Below are positions 43,977-53,169 of a stretch of DNA of 64,000 nt, in pieces (within the stretch, counting starts at the first letter, position 1; every line of letters starts with the position of its first letter). Position numbers and translations under genes: made by a program. The DNA comes from an uncultured Tolumonas sp. (GTDB taxonomy: Bacteria > Pseudomonadota > Gammaproteobacteria > Enterobacterales > Aeromonadaceae). The stretch covers positions 2,663,001 to 2,727,000 of the forward strand of contig NZ_OY782757.1 of NCBI RefSeq assembly GCF_963678185.1, read 5' to 3'. The notes under the pieces were generated by a model, which made no database searches, was not told where the DNA came from, and saw only the letters and a program-made list of their open reading frames with translations.

Positions 43977-44531
43977 ATGGATTTAGTAATTCATGCAGCG
44001 GAATGGTTTATCGGACTATTCCAGAAAGGAGGCGAGGTGTTTGTCAGTATGGTCACTGGCATTCTCCCGCTGTTGATCTCACTGATGGTGGCCATGAACG
44101 CGCTGATCCGTTTTATCGGTCAGGAACGTGTGGAACGTCTGGCACAAAAATGTGCAGGCAACCCGTTTACCCGTTATCTGGTGCTGCCAGTTGTGGGCAC
44201 ATTCGTGTTCATGAACCCAATGACTTTGAGTCTGGGTCGCTTCTTACCCGAACGTTATAAACCGTCATATTATGCCGCCGCTTCTTACAGCTGCCATTCC
44301 ATGAATGGTCTGTTCCCCCACATCAACCCTGGTGAGTTGTTTGTGTACTTGGGCATTGCCAATGGTTTAACCACATTGCACCTGCCACTGGCACCACTGG
44401 CGATCAGTTATTTGTTTGTCGGCATGGTTTCTAACTTCTTCCGTGGCTGGGTCACTGACTTCACCACCGCGTTTGTAGAGAAACAACAGAACATTCGTCT
44501 TAGCACCGAAGTGCATATGCACGCTAACTAA
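43977..44531 (+). CDS. srlA: PTS sorbitol (glucitol) permease IIC2 subunit SrlA
   Basis: A 184-aa membrane protein, the first component of the sorbitol PTS permease. It follows E. coli SrlA nearly throughout: [47 protein letters not shown], the [20 protein letters not shown] block and [10 protein letters not shown] start it at ATG 43977, with GAGGA 8 nt upstream and a protein length equal to the family. The ATG at 43929 would add 16 residues with no homology, and its AGGA directly touches the codon. With SrlE and SrlB it imports and phosphorylates sorbitol. It begins the operon srlAEBD-gutM-srlR. Confidence 0.95.
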   Translation: MDLVIHAAEWFIGLFQKGGEVFVSMVTGILPLLISLMVAMNALIRFIGQERVERLAQKCAGNPFTRYLVLPVVGTFVFMNPMTLSLGRFLPERYKPSYYAAASYSCHSMNGLFPHINPGELFVYLGIANGLTTLHLPLAPLAISYLFVGMVSNFFRGWVTDFTTAFVEKQQNIRLSTEVHMHAN

Positions 44532-44552
44532 TCAGGTTCAGGAGCAGACATC

Positions 44553-45542
44553 ATGGAAAATGCATTGTATATCACCAAAGGCAATGGTGGCTGGGGCGGC
44601 CCGCTGACTATCCCGGTCGATAAGAATAAAAAGATCCTGTATATCACGGCCGGTACACGCCCTGACATCGTGGATCGGATGGTGGAACTGACTGGCATGG
44701 AAGCAATCGATGGGTTTAAATCATCGGTACCAGATACGGAAACGGCAGTCGCGATCATCGATTGTGGTGGCACCTTACGCTGTGGTTTGTACCCGAAAAA
44801 GCGTATTCCAACGGTCAATATTCACTCCACCGGTAAAAGTGGCCCGATGGCCGATTACATTGTCGAAGACATTTATGTATCGGGTGTTCGCCCAACCGAT
44901 ATTCAGTTGCAAGCGCATGGCGGTGTGGCGCCGGCTCGATCTGTAGCTCCTGCGGCAGAACAACACAGTGAACATCGTCAGTATGACAGCTCGAAAAAAT
45001 TGAGCGAACAGAGTGATGGTTTACTGGCGAAGATCGGGATCGGCATGGGCTCCGTCATGGCGACCTTCTTCCAAGCTGGTCGTGAAACCATCGATACCGT
45101 GTTGAAATCTATTCTGCCGTTTATGGCGTTCGTTTCGATGCTGATCGGTGTCATCATTGCATCTGGTGTCGGTGATGTGATTGCGCATGCGCTGATCCCG
45201 TTAGCGAAAAGCCCATTTGGTTTGATCACGCTGGCGTTAATTTGTTCATTCCCATTCCTGTCGCCGTTCCTTGGCCCAGGTGCGGTTATCGCGCAAGTTA
45301 TCGGGGTTTTGGTGGGCACACAGATCGGTATGGGTAACATTCCACCGCAGCTGGCCTTACCTGCTCTGTTTGCTATCAACGCACAAGCGGCGTGTGACTT
45401 TATCCCAGTGGGTTTGAGTCTGGCCGAAGCGAAACCAAAAACCGTTCAGATCGGCGTACCGTCTGTGCTTTACTCCCGGTTCTTAACCGGTGCACCGACC
45501 GTCCTGCTGGCGTGGTTTGTATCGTTCTTTATCTATCAGTAA
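44553..45542 (+). CDS. srlE: PTS sorbitol enzyme IIBC subunit SrlE
   Basis: A 329-aa protein. The N-terminal IIB domain has DCGGTLRCG with C71 and C77; one is the phosphorylated cysteine. The [10 protein letters not shown] segment is typical. A spacer leads to a membrane IIC part (about 160-329) with segments such as [28 protein letters not shown]. It transfers phosphate from SrlB to sorbitol during transport. Sequence follows E. coli SrlE closely and the order after srlA is conserved. It starts 21 bp after the srlA stop. A variable linker (about 128-155) is the main difference from E. coli. Confidence 0.95.
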   Translation: MENALYITKGNGGWGGPLTIPVDKNKKILYITAGTRPDIVDRMVELTGMEAIDGFKSSVPDTETAVAIIDCGGTLRCGLYPKKRIPTVNIHSTGKSGPMADYIVEDIYVSGVRPTDIQLQAHGGVAPARSVAPAAEQHSEHRQYDSSKKLSEQSDGLLAKIGIGMGSVMATFFQAGRETIDTVLKSILPFMAFVSMLIGVIIASGVGDVIAHALIPLAKSPFGLITLALICSFPFLSPFLGPGAVIAQVIGVLVGTQIGMGNIPPQLALPALFAINAQAACDFIPVGLSLAEAKPKTVQIGVPSVLYSRFLTGAPTVLLAWFVSFFIYQ

Positions 45543-45560
45543 TAACAGTCGAGGCTTGAA

Positions 45561-45926
45561 ATGACTATGTTGTACCGTACCCAAGTAACTCAGATCGGTG
45601 AGTATGCGGCAGATGCCCTGAGCGACAAGATGATGATCCTGTTTAACGATAATGCCCCAGCCGATGTTGCAGATTACTGCTTCATTCACCCGGCCGCAGC
45701 GTTAACTGGCGAGATCAGCGTTGGTGGTCAGTTCGTGTTGGGTGCCGTGTCTTATCCCATCACCGCGGTCGGCGATGTGGTCAACCAAAACCTGGGCGAA
45801 CTCGGACACATTACGATCCGATTTGATGGCGGCAGTGTCGCTGAATACCCTGGCACCGTACATGTAAAAGGGACATGCCCTGATGAACTGGCGCTGGGAA
45901 CAGAACTTATCTTTAAAACCGAATAA
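45561..45926 (+). CDS. srlB: PTS sorbitol enzyme IIA component SrlB
   Basis: A 121-aa cytosolic protein that accepts phosphate from HPr and passes it to SrlE. It matches the E. coli SrlB framework: LYRTQVTQIGEYAADALSDKMMILF, YCFIH with probable phospho-His H43, GQFVLGAVSYPITAVGDVV, ELGHITIRFDGG and PGTVHVKG. It starts 18 bp after srlE. A long G/C-rich hairpin follows before srlD. Confidence 0.94.
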   Translation: MTMLYRTQVTQIGEYAADALSDKMMILFNDNAPADVADYCFIHPAAALTGEISVGGQFVLGAVSYPITAVGDVVNQNLGELGHITIRFDGGSVAEYPGTVHVKGTCPDELALGTELIFKTE

Positions 45927-45939
45927 TTAAAACTCACTG

Positions 45940-45980
45940 CCCCCTCTGCAACATATGAGTTGGCGCTCGTTGCAGGGGGG
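45940..45980 (+). other. Long hairpin between srlB and srlD
   Basis: The arm at 45940-45952 (CCCCCTCTGCAAC) pairs with 45969-45980 (GTTGCAGGGGGG) at 12 positions with one bulged T. No T-tract follows, so it is probably not a terminator. It may stabilise the upstream PTS message or set the srlAEB:srlD ratio. Confidence 0.6.
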
Positions 45981-46007
45981 AGCGAGACTAGCAATTAGGA
46001 GATTAAC

Positions 46008-46784
46008 ATGTCAAAAGTGGCATTGGTAGTTGGCGGTGGCCGTAACCTGGGCGCGTTCCTGAGCAGTGGCTTAGCGGATGCCGGATACAAGGTGGCGGTC
46101 GCCGATCTGGATGGTGCAAGTGCAGAAGAATCTGCGGCCACCATCGCCGAACAGTTTGGCCAAGAGAATGTCATGGCTGTGCAGGCGAATTCCACCGATG
46201 AAGCGGATGTAGAACGTATGGTCGGTGCGGTCGCCGAACGATTTGGCCGTATCGATCTCATGGTTTATAACGCCGGTGTGGCGCAGGCGGCGAAGATTGA
46301 TGTGTTCTCACTGGATGCGTGGAAACGCTCCATCGACGTCAATCTGACCGGCTATTTCCTGTGTGCCCGTGCGGTTTCCAAAGTCATGATCAAACAAAAC
46401 AGTGGCCGCATTATTCAGATCAATTCCAAATCCGGTAAAGTCGGCTCAAAACACAATTCCGGTTATTCCGCGGCTAAGTTTGGTGGCGTCGGCTTAACCC
46501 AGTCACTGGCGTTAGATCTGGCGGAACACAACATTACCGTACATTCCCTGATGCTGGGTAATTTGCTGAAAAGCCCGATGTTCCAATCGCTGCTGCCACA
46601 ATATGCGAAGAAATTAGGTATTCCGGAAGATCAGGTGGAACAGACCTATATCGATAAAGTGCCATTAAAACGCGGCTGTGATTATCAAGACGTATTGAAT
46701 GTACTGAAATTTTACGCCAGTGATGAGGCCAGCTACTGCACTGGCCAGATGATCAATATCACTGGCGGGCAAGTGATGTTCTAA
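46008..46784 (+). CDS. srlD: Sorbitol-6-phosphate 2-dehydrogenase SrlD
   Basis: A 258-aa short-chain dehydrogenase that oxidises sorbitol-6-phosphate to fructose-6-phosphate with NAD. The cofactor site is GGGRNLGAF, the acidic DLDG after the second strand suggests NAD preference, VYNAGVAQA is the NAG motif, and YSAAKFGG holds the catalytic Tyr-x-x-x-Lys. It matches E. coli SrlD across its length, ending in the NITGGQVMF segment. An AGGAG lies before the start. A strong terminator lies 62 bp past its stop, so only part of transcription should continue into gutM. Confidence 0.96.
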   Translation: MSKVALVVGGGRNLGAFLSSGLADAGYKVAVADLDGASAEESAATIAEQFGQENVMAVQANSTDEADVERMVGAVAERFGRIDLMVYNAGVAQAAKIDVFSLDAWKRSIDVNLTGYFLCARAVSKVMIKQNSGRIIQINSKSGKVGSKHNSGYSAAKFGGVGLTQSLALDLAEHNITVHSLMLGNLLKSPMFQSLLPQYAKKLGIPEDQVEQTYIDKVPLKRGCDYQDVLNVLKFYASDEASYCTGQMINITGGQVMF

Positions 46785-46846
46785 ATTTGATGAAGTTCAG
46801 GGTAAATAGGGTCCCGGTTTAGCTCCTGAGGATGCCTGTTATGTTT

Positions 46847-46872
46847 GGCAGTGTTTTTACACTGCCTTTTTT
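46847..46872 (+). terminator. Internal terminator between srlD and gutM
   Basis: GGCAGTGT (46847-46854) and ACACTGCC (46859-46866) form a perfect 8-bp stem with a 4-nt loop, followed by six T (46867-46872). It looks like a full-strength intrinsic terminator inside the operon, with gutM starting only 19 bp later. Confidence 0.92.
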
Positions 46873-46890
46873 CCAGTTACGAGGTGAAAA

Positions 46891-47247
46891 ATGGATCCGA
46901 CCTATGCGTTGATAATTTGTGCAGGTTTTGCCTGGTCTTTACAGATTGCGACCGGTTTCTTGCAGATGCGCGCCTTTAATCGCATGCTACAAAACATGAG
47001 TTTGAAAGGTACAGTGAAAATCGGCAAAACATCGTCACGCTGGAAACCAAAAACTTTAGTAGTGTTAGCTCACGACACCAATGGCCTGATTGTTGATGCC
47101 AGCATTATGAAAGGTGTGACTATTTTTGCGCGTCCGACGCCATTATCTGCGTTGATCCATGCTCGTATCCCCTTATCTGAACGCATGATTTCTGGGCTAG
47201 AACCCTCAGTACGTGAAGCGGTATCTTGCGCGCTATCAACAAAATGA
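46891..47247 (+). CDS. gutM: Sorbitol operon activator GutM
   Basis: A 118-aa protein with one N-terminal hydrophobic segment (about 5-23, YALIICAGFAWSLQIATGFLQM), as in E. coli GutM. It shares the FNRMLQNMSLKGTVKIGKTSSRWKPKTLVVLA region with that family. GutM is described as an activator of the srl operon, opposing the SrlR repressor. Position between srlD and srlR is conserved. Its expression should depend on read-through of, or start after, the terminator just before it. Confidence 0.9.
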   Translation: MDPTYALIICAGFAWSLQIATGFLQMRAFNRMLQNMSLKGTVKIGKTSSRWKPKTLVVLAHDTNGLIVDASIMKGVTIFARPTPLSALIHARIPLSERMISGLEPSVREAVSCALSTK

Positions 47248-47326
47248 TAATGAAATTATTTTAATTCTTTCGTTTTGAAAATCTCCATGTATCTTATTCG
47301 TAATAGATTGGCATAGAGAGTCTGAT

Positions 47327-48091
47327 ATGAGCGTTGAAGTTCGTCGGGAAATGTTAGTTCGTTATCTGCGGGAACAAGGCAGAACGTCAGTCAATGATCT
47401 GGCTACCCACTTTAATATTACCGGTGCCACCATCCGCAGCGATTTACGTCATTTAGAATTGGCTCATTTGGTAACGCGTCGTTATGGTGGTGCTGAAGCC
47501 ATTTCACAACCGATCGCGGAAGATCGCACCATTGATGAAAAAACCGCGCTCAATCAAAGCATCAAACAGCGGATCGGTGCCAAAGCTGCCTCGCTGGTGC
47601 ACGATGGTGAATCTATCATTCTGGATAACGGCAGCACCACGCTGCAAATGGTGCCATGGCTGGTGGAACGTGTTGCCTTAACCGTGATGACCAACAGTCT
47701 GCATATTATGAATGAAGCCGTAGCGCGCGACAGTAATATGAATTTGTTGATGCCGGGCGGCACTTACCGCAAACGTTCCGCCTCGTTTCATGGCGGGCTG
47801 GCTGAACAGGCGTTCCGTGCCTTTACCTTTGATAAGCTATTTATCGGTGCCGATGGTTTTGATATTGAACAGGGCACCACCACCTTTATTGAAGCGTATC
47901 AGGTGAGTCAGGCCATGTGTCAGGCGGCGAAACAAATCATCGTAGTTACGGATTCCAGCAAATTTGGCCGCAAGACTCCCAACGTGGTGGTGCCAATCGA
48001 CAAGATCGATATTGTTATCACCGATCACGGTATCAGCGAGGCCGATCAAGCTGCACTGGAACAGCGTGGCATTCAGGTGTTGCTGGTTTAG
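47327..48091 (+). CDS. srlR: DeoR-family sorbitol operon repressor SrlR
   Basis: A 254-aa DeoR-type regulator. The N-terminal helix-turn-helix reads LREQGRTSVNDLATHFNITGATIRSDLRHLE. The sugar-phosphate-binding part has the usual ILDNGSTTLQM, MTNSLHI, MPGGTYRK and FIGADGFD segments and ends with TDSSKFGRKTPNVV. It aligns with E. coli SrlR (GutR). The inducer should be a sorbitol-pathway phosphate. A spaced hairpin without a T-run follows. No gutQ is found after it, unlike in E. coli. Confidence 0.93.
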   Translation: MSVEVRREMLVRYLREQGRTSVNDLATHFNITGATIRSDLRHLELAHLVTRRYGGAEAISQPIAEDRTIDEKTALNQSIKQRIGAKAASLVHDGESIILDNGSTTLQMVPWLVERVALTVMTNSLHIMNEAVARDSNMNLLMPGGTYRKRSASFHGGLAEQAFRAFTFDKLFIGADGFDIEQGTTTFIEAYQVSQAMCQAAKQIIVVTDSSKFGRKTPNVVVPIDKIDIVITDHGISEADQAALEQRGIQVLLV

Positions 48092-48108
48092 TTTTAATAG
48101 TTATGCAG

Positions 48109-48130
48109 CCACCATTGGATAAAATGGTGG
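48109..48130 (+). terminator. Hairpin after srlR
   Basis: CCACCATT and AATGGTGG form an 8-bp stem with a 6-nt loop 17 bp past the srlR stop. There is no clear T-run after it, so it is a weak terminator candidate. Confidence 0.4.
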
Positions 48131-48348
48131 TTCATGCATATAGACTGCTATTTCATTCACTCTAATTGAAGTTTTATTTCAATAAACTAAATATTGCTGG
48201 TTTTTTATACCAGAAATTTGAACTTTCCCTCTAAAAAAACCTTGCCAAAACCCGCTTTGCTGCGTATTTCTAGCGGCCTTTTAAGCTGCTGTGCGAAAAA
48301 AACACAGTAAGCAGGGAAAACAGCGGAAACAGAAGAAGGGAAAGGGTT

Positions 48349-49803
48349 ATGACAACCTCTGCACACACGCCGAGTTTGCAACGAAAATTGCAGTCACGGC
48401 ATCTCAGTATGATCGCCATTGGTGGTTCGATCGGTACGGGATTATTTGTTGCTTCTGGTGCAACGATTGCCAATGCCGGGCCAGGTGGCGCGCTGTTAGC
48501 GTATTTATTAATTGGTTTGATGGTCTATTTCCTGATGACCAGTCTGGGTGAAATGGCGGCGTATATGCCGGTTTCCGGTTCCTTTGCGGCGTATGGTAGC
48601 CATTTTGTTGATCCGGCATTTGGTTTCGCGCAGGGTTGGAATTATTGGTACAACTGGGCGATCACCGTGGCAGTGGAATTAGCCGCTTCCGCGATCATCA
48701 TGAAATACTGGTTTCCAGAAGTGCCGGGTTATATCTGGAGCGCAGGCTTTCTGGCGATCATCGTGGCGTTGAACGGCTTTACCGTGAAAGGCTTTGGTGA
48801 AGCGGAATTCTGGTGTTCGCTGATCAAAGTCGTGACCGTCATTGCCTTTATTGGCATCGGCATGCTGATGGTGTTTGGCATCATGCACGGTGATTCGCAT
48901 CCTGGCTGGAGCAATCTGAGCACTGGCGATGCGCCATTTGTCGGCGGTTTCCCTGCCTTGTTGAGTGTTGCCATGATCGCCGGATTCTCGTTTCAGGGCA
49001 CTGAGCTTATCGGTGTGGCGGCCGGTGAATCAGAAAATCCAGGCAAGAATATTCCGCGTGCAGTACGACAGGTATTCTGGCGTATCCTGCTATTTTATGT
49101 GTTTGCGATCTTCATTATTGGTGTGTTGCTGCCGTATAACGATCCGCAATTGCTGAAAAATGATGTCACGGATATCAGTGCCAGCCCGTTCACGTTGGTG
49201 TTCGATCGTGCCGGTCTGGCGTTAGCGGCGGCGGTGATGAATAGTGTCATTTTGACGGCGATTTTATCCGCTGGTAATTCAGGCATGTACGCCTCTACAC
49301 GCATGCTTTATACCATGGCATGTAATGGCATGGCGCCGAAATGGCTGGCTGGTTTGAGCCGTAACGGCGTGCCTGTGAATGCCTTAATCGCGACCACGCT
49401 GGTGGCCATGTTGTGTTTCCTGACTTCGCTGTTTGGCGATCAGGCGGTTTACATGTGGCTGATGAGCGCGTCGGGCATGAGTGGATTTATCGCCTGGCTG
49501 GGCATTGCCGTTTGTCATTACCGTTTCCGTAAGGGTTATCTGCTACAGGGTGGTGAATTACACCAGTTGCCGTATCGCGCCCTGTTTTTCCCGTTCGGCC
49601 CATTGCTGGCATTCTTACTGTGCCTGCTGGTGACGCTGGGGCAAGATTACAGTGCGTTTACTGCGCAAACTATCGATTGGAAAGGTGCGTCGGCTACTTA
49701 TATCGGCATTCCGATCTTCTTCCTGCTATGGCTGGGCTATAAGCTGAAAAACAAAACGAAGTTTGTTCGTTATCAGGATATGCAATTCCCGCAAAAAGAC
49801 TAA
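48349..49803 (+). CDS. lysP: Lysine-specific permease LysP
   Basis: A 484-aa, about 12-helix amino-acid permease of the APC superfamily. It follows E. coli LysP over its whole length, including the first helix MIAIGGSIGTGLFVASGATI, the LGEMAAYMPVSGSFA segment, GFSFQGTELIGVAAGESENPGKNIPRAVRQVFWRI, the SAGNSGMYASTRMLYTMAC block and the C-terminal FVRY-DMQFPQ-D end. Lysine is imported with protons. In E. coli LysP also acts as a sensor for CadC; no cad genes lie here. The upstream 257-bp gap carries no riboswitch I can identify. Its stop overlaps the convergent OhrR-like gene by 4 bp. Confidence 0.93.
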   Translation: MTTSAHTPSLQRKLQSRHLSMIAIGGSIGTGLFVASGATIANAGPGGALLAYLLIGLMVYFLMTSLGEMAAYMPVSGSFAAYGSHFVDPAFGFAQGWNYWYNWAITVAVELAASAIIMKYWFPEVPGYIWSAGFLAIIVALNGFTVKGFGEAEFWCSLIKVVTVIAFIGIGMLMVFGIMHGDSHPGWSNLSTGDAPFVGGFPALLSVAMIAGFSFQGTELIGVAAGESENPGKNIPRAVRQVFWRILLFYVFAIFIIGVLLPYNDPQLLKNDVTDISASPFTLVFDRAGLALAAAVMNSVILTAILSAGNSGMYASTRMLYTMACNGMAPKWLAGLSRNGVPVNALIATTLVAMLCFLTSLFGDQAVYMWLMSASGMSGFIAWLGIAVCHYRFRKGYLLQGGELHQLPYRALFFPFGPLLAFLLCLLVTLGQDYSAFTAQTIDWKGASATYIGIPIFFLLWLGYKLKNKTKFVRYQDMQFPQKD

Positions 49804-50252
49804 CTATCCTGTTCATGCAGCTGCTGTTGTACCTGTTCGCAGTGGGTCTTCAGCACTTGCAGTTGGTTATCGGATATTTGCAACTGGTCGCGCATTCTTA
49901 GCGGAATGTCTGCGGCCTGTTTTTTTAAGGTTTTGCCTTGCTCTGTCAGCGTTAATACGCGCACGCGTTCATCCTGCTCACTGCGTTCCCGCCGCACTAA
50001 TCCTTTTGTATCCATCCGTTTCAACAATGGTGTGAGAGTGCCAGAATCTAGAAAAAGCTGCTCGCCCAGTTGTTTTACGCTGACGCCATCTTGTTGCCAT
50101 AACACCAGCATCACCAGATATTGCGGATACGTCAGGTCGAGTCGCTCCAGTAAGGGGCGATAAGCGCGCACAATGGCATTGCTGGCGCTGTAGAGCGCAA
50201 AACAAAGCTGGTTATCCAGTAATAACAGATCAGACGATTTTTCAGCGGTCAT
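49800..50252 (-). CDS. MarR/OhrR-family peroxide-sensing repressor
   Basis: A 150-aa winged-helix regulator. It carries the OhrR signature DNQLCFALYSASNAI with a single N-terminal cysteine (Cys 17), the redox sensor of one-Cys OhrR proteins. The LTYPQYLVMLVLWQQDGVSVKQLGEQLFLDSGTLTPLLKRM block and a WING with RSEQDERVRVLTLTEQG follow. By family it represses an organic-hydroperoxide-detoxifying gene and is released by peroxides. No ohr gene is in the window, so its main target lies elsewhere or it controls itself. A weak 24-bp palindrome just upstream could be its operator. Confidence 0.88.
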   Translation of the reverse strand: MTAEKSSDLLLLDNQLCFALYSASNAIVRAYRPLLERLDLTYPQYLVMLVLWQQDGVSVKQLGEQLFLDSGTLTPLLKRMDTKGLVRRERSEQDERVRVLTLTEQGKTLKKQAADIPLRMRDQLQISDNQLQVLKTHCEQVQQQLHEQDS

Positions 50253-50285
50253 AATAAGTTGTGCGCAATGGGTTTATAAGGATTA

Positions 50286-50309
50286 TATGTAACTTTTAGC
50301 TATTGCATA
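50286..50309. promoter_or_regulatory. Weak palindrome upstream of the OhrR-like gene
   Basis: The 24-bp stretch has outer TATG/CATA arms and inner AA/TT matches, 34-57 bp before the start codon. It is AT-rich like MarR sites but not a close match to known OhrR boxes. Confidence 0.2.
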
Positions 50310-50334
50310 CAGGAGAGGGAGACAAGAATGGCAG

Positions 50335-50366
50335 AAAATAAAAACGGCCGACAAATGCCGGCCGTT
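50335..50366 (-). terminator. Terminator of metNIQ
   Basis: AACGGCCG (50343-50350) and CGGCCGTT (50359-50366) form a perfect 8-bp stem with an 8-nt loop. Read leftward the tail is T-rich. It lies 23 bp after the metQ stop. Confidence 0.88.
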
Positions 50367-50389
50367 GTGTGTAGTAAGCGAAGGTAGAA

Positions 50390-51187
50390 TTACCAGCCTT
50401 TTACTACGCCACCGTTAAACAGTGTAGTAGCTTTCTTGAACACCGCTTCATCTTGGTAAGATTTCACGAAGTTCTTCACTTTTTCGTCGTTCTGGTTGTT
50501 TTCACGCGCCACGATCAGGTTCACGTAAGGTGAGTCTTTGTCTTCGACAAACAGACCGTCACGGGTTGGCTGCAGGTTAACCTGAGAGGCATACACAGTG
50601 TTGATGATCGCCAGATCCACATCTTCCAGTGCGCGTGGCAGCTGAGCTGCTTCCAATTCAACAATCTTCACTTTTTTTGGATTTTCTACGATATCCAGCA
50701 CAGTGGCAGACAAACCAGCACCATCTTTCAGTTTCAGCAGCCCCTGTTTTTGCAGCAACAGCAATGAACGGCCCAGGTTAGTTGGGTCATTTGGTACGGC
50801 GATCTGTGAGCCTTCTTTTAGCTCGCTAACCGCTTTGATTTTCTTAGAGTAGCCAGCGATTGGGTAAACAAAAGTGTTACCCACTGCCACCAGTTTGAAG
50901 CCACGATCTTTAATCTGCGAGTCCAGATATGGTTTATGCTGGAACGCATTCACATCGATGCTACCATCATTCAGCGCTACGTTTGGTGTGGCAAAATCAC
51001 TGAACTGTACGATTTCCACTTCCAGACCAAATTTTTCTTTGGCGATTTTAGCCGCTTCTTCCGCAACCTGTGTTTCTGCACCGGCAATGGCGCCCACTTT
51101 CAGGTGGTTATCTTTTTTCTCACCACAACCGGTTAATGCGATCCCGATAATGGCGGCACTTAAAATCGCTTTGCTGAATAAATTCAT
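50390..51187 (-). CDS. metQ: Methionine-binding lipoprotein MetQ
   Basis: A 265-aa lipoprotein, the substrate-binding part of the MetNIQ ABC importer. The lipobox is ALTGC (Cys 21), then GEKKDNHLKVGAIAGAETQVAEEAAKIAKEKFG. The DVNAFQHKPYLD and IAVPNDPTNLGRSLLLLQKQGLLKLK blocks are typical of the NlpA/MetQ family. It binds D- and L-methionine in the periplasm. It is the last gene of the operon, 73 bp after metI. A strong terminator follows. Confidence 0.95.
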   Translation of the reverse strand: MNLFSKAILSAAIIGIALTGCGEKKDNHLKVGAIAGAETQVAEEAAKIAKEKFGLEVEIVQFSDFATPNVALNDGSIDVNAFQHKPYLDSQIKDRGFKLVAVGNTFVYPIAGYSKKIKAVSELKEGSQIAVPNDPTNLGRSLLLLQKQGLLKLKDGAGLSATVLDIVENPKKVKIVELEAAQLPRALEDVDLAIINTVYASQVNLQPTRDGLFVEDKDSPYVNLIVARENNQNDEKVKNFVKSYQDEAVFKKATTLFNGGVVKGW

Positions 51188-51260
51188 GGTTGACTCCTTG
51201 TTTTCATGATGACTGCGCCACCATCGGCAACAGCGTGTTTACTTTTTCCAATATTCGTTT

Positions 51261-51914
51261 TTAGCGGTGATCAACACGTTTGACTAAGCGTTCACCAATG
51301 CTTTGGATCAGTTGTACCAAAATAACCAAGATAGCGACGGTGATCAGCATAATGGCTGGATCAAAGCGCTGGTAACCATAACGGATACCGACGTCACCCA
51401 AACCACCACCACCGATGGCACCGGCCATCGCCGAGTAGTTCACCAGTGCAACCAGCGTGATCACCACGGCGTTTAAAATGCCGGGCAGTGCTTCCGGTAA
51501 CATCACTTTGCGGATGATCTGACGATGTGTGGCACCCATCGCTTGTGCCGCTTCAATCAAACCGGCCGGAATTTCCATCAACGCGCCCTCCACCAGACGC
51601 GCCAGAAACGGGATCGCACCAATGGCCAGCGGTACAATCGCCGCGTTGGTACCGATACTGGTACCGATGATCAGGCGAGTCAGCGGAATGATCGCCACCA
51701 ACAAGATGATGAATGGCACAGAACGGCCCACGTTCACTACCGTACCCAATACTTTGTTTAAGAGCGGACGCGCGGCAATTTGTCCCGGTTTGGTGATATG
51801 CAGAGCAATCCCCAATGGCACACCTAAAATGGTGCCGAACAGCGCAGAAGCGAACACCATCCACAGCGTTTCACCCAGCGCCAGTAACAACAACTCATGC
51901 ATGCTGGTGAACAT
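51261..51914 (-). CDS. metI: Methionine ABC transporter permease MetI
   Basis: A 217-aa inner-membrane permease with five or so helices. The EAA-loop [31 protein letters not shown] docks on Met[44 protein letters not shown] is diagnostic of MetI. The start ATG 51914 lies inside the metN end (20 bp overlap), so translation is coupled. It works as a dimer with two MetN and the MetQ lipoprotein. Confidence 0.95.
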   Translation of the reverse strand: MFTSMHELLLLALGETLWMVFASALFGTILGVPLGIALHITKPGQIAARPLLNKVLGTVVNVGRSVPFIILLVAIIPLTRLIIGTSIGTNAAIVPLAIGAIPFLARLVEGALMEIPAGLIEAAQAMGATHRQIIRKVMLPEALPGILNAVVITLVALVNYSAMAGAIGGGGLGDVGIRYGYQRFDPAIMLITVAILVILVQLIQSIGERLVKRVDHR

Positions 51915-52938
51915 AACCTAATACCTCGACGTCGATCTGTTGCTGTTGCAGGTAAGCGATAGTCGCCTGTTGGGCGCTTTCATCACCTTGCAACTCCACG
52001 AGCAGAAAACCAAAGCGGGAGTGCCCGATCTGTTCAATGCTGGCGCTTAAAATATTCACATCAATACCAAACTGGCGGCTGGCATGGGAAATAGCCGGTG
52101 TATCAATGGTGTTGCCGCTAAAACCTAATCGCAGTAACGGGATCTGTCCGTCGCTCGCGGTTTTATGCAGTCGTTCACGATACGGTGCCGGGATCTCCAG
52201 ATGCAGACTGGAACGAATGAATTCGCGTGCCAGCGGCGCTTTGGCGTGGGCAAAAAACCAACCCACTTCGCCCTGTTCAATGATGCTGCCTTGATCGAGC
52301 AGAGCCACTGAATCACAAATGCTTTTCACCACACCCATCTCATGCGTGATCAGCAAAATAGTGATGCCCAGTTTCTGGTTGATCTCTTTTAGCAACGCCA
52401 AGATCGATTGCGTGGTTTGTGGATCGAGCGCGGAAGTGGCTTCATCACACAGCAATACTTTCGGTGCCGGGCCTAATGCGCGAGCAATCGCGACCCGTTG
52501 CTTTTGGCCGCCGGACAATTGTGATGGATAGGCTTTGGCACGATGCGTTAAACCGACCAGCTCCAACAGTTCATTGACGCGAGCAGTAATTTTCTCTTTT
52601 GGCCAGTTGGCCAGCTCTAACGGTAACGCGACGTTCTCAAACACGCTACGGGAAGAGAGCAGATTAAAATGCTGGAAGATCATGCCAATATTACGACGTG
52701 CCAGCGTTAGCGCTTGCTCGTCCAGCGCAGTTAGATCGACTCCATCGACTTCCACACGGCCTTGTGTCGGGCGTTCCAGCAGATTGACACAGCGGATCAG
52801 GGTACTTTTACCTGCGCCTGATGCACCAATCACACCGACGATCTGGCCGGCGGGAACATCGAGTTCTATACCTTTCAAAGCGTAAAAGGCGCCTTTTCCT
52901 TCGCCATACACTTTTGACAGGGAAGATAACTTAATCAT
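51895..52938 (-). CDS. metN: Methionine ABC transporter ATPase MetN
   Basis: A 347-aa ATPase. Walker A is GASGAGKS, the signature is LSGGQKQR, Walker B is [12 protein letters not shown], and the H-loop is ITHE. The C-terminal NIL regulatory domain (about 265-345) binds methionine and inhibits transport. The N-terminal [38 protein letters not shown] is the usual MetN opening. It is the first gene of metNIQ, preceded by a MetJ-type operator at 53055-53078. Confidence 0.96.
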   Translation of the reverse strand: MIKLSSLSKVYGEGKGAFYALKGIELDVPAGQIVGVIGASGAGKSTLIRCVNLLERPTQGRVEVDGVDLTALDEQALTLARRNIGMIFQHFNLLSSRSVFENVALPLELANWPKEKITARVNELLELVGLTHRAKAYPSQLSGGQKQRVAIARALGPAPKVLLCDEATSALDPQTTQSILALLKEINQKLGITILLITHEMGVVKSICDSVALLDQGSIIEQGEVGWFFAHAKAPLAREFIRSSLHLEIPAPYRERLHKTASDGQIPLLRLGFSGNTIDTPAISHASRQFGIDVNILSASIEQIGHSRFGFLLVELQGDESAQQATIAYLQQQQIDVEVLGYVHQHA

Positions 52939-53054
52939 AAGGGAACCGTTATTTACTCAAATATCCACCATTACTTGGTGGTCATAGAAATTCAGACTGA
53001 ATAGCGATGTATTCTCAGGCGATCATGCTACGAGTCATCCTGGTGCATGTCAAC

Positions 53055-53078
53055 GGACATTTGGATGTTTAGACGTCT
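53055..53078 (-). promoter_or_regulatory. MetJ operator (met boxes) of metNIQ
   Basis: Three adjacent 8-bp units: GGACATTT, GGATGTTT and a perfect AGACGTCT (53071-53078). The first two match the consensus at 5 of 8 positions each. MetJ binds tandem met boxes, so S-adenosylmethionine-dependent repression of metNIQ is likely. It lies 117 bp before the metN ATG. Confidence 0.8.
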
Positions 53079-53111
53079 AAAATTGGAAATCATTATGCGA
53101 AAAACAGATAT

Positions 53112-53142
53112 AGGCGGTAATAAAACCAAAATAGTACCGCCT
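53112..53142. other. Hairpin downstream of the DUF2157 gene
   Basis: AGGCGGTA (53112-53119) and TACCGCCT (53135-53142) form a perfect 8-bp stem with a 15-nt loop, 28 bp past the leftward gene stop. A short T-rich tail read leftward (TATATCTGTTTTT) makes it a moderate terminator candidate. Confidence 0.5.
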
Positions 53143-53169
53143 GCGATAACAGACGGCACCGAATAATAT

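Noticed and set aside
48092-48348. Lysine riboswitch upstream of lysP
   Set aside because: I could not find the conserved core of the lysine riboswitch; only short unrelated hairpins are seen.
53087-53111. Extended met-box array to the left of AGACGTCT on the gene-distal side
   Set aside because: The next unit matches the consensus poorly; only three boxes are credible.
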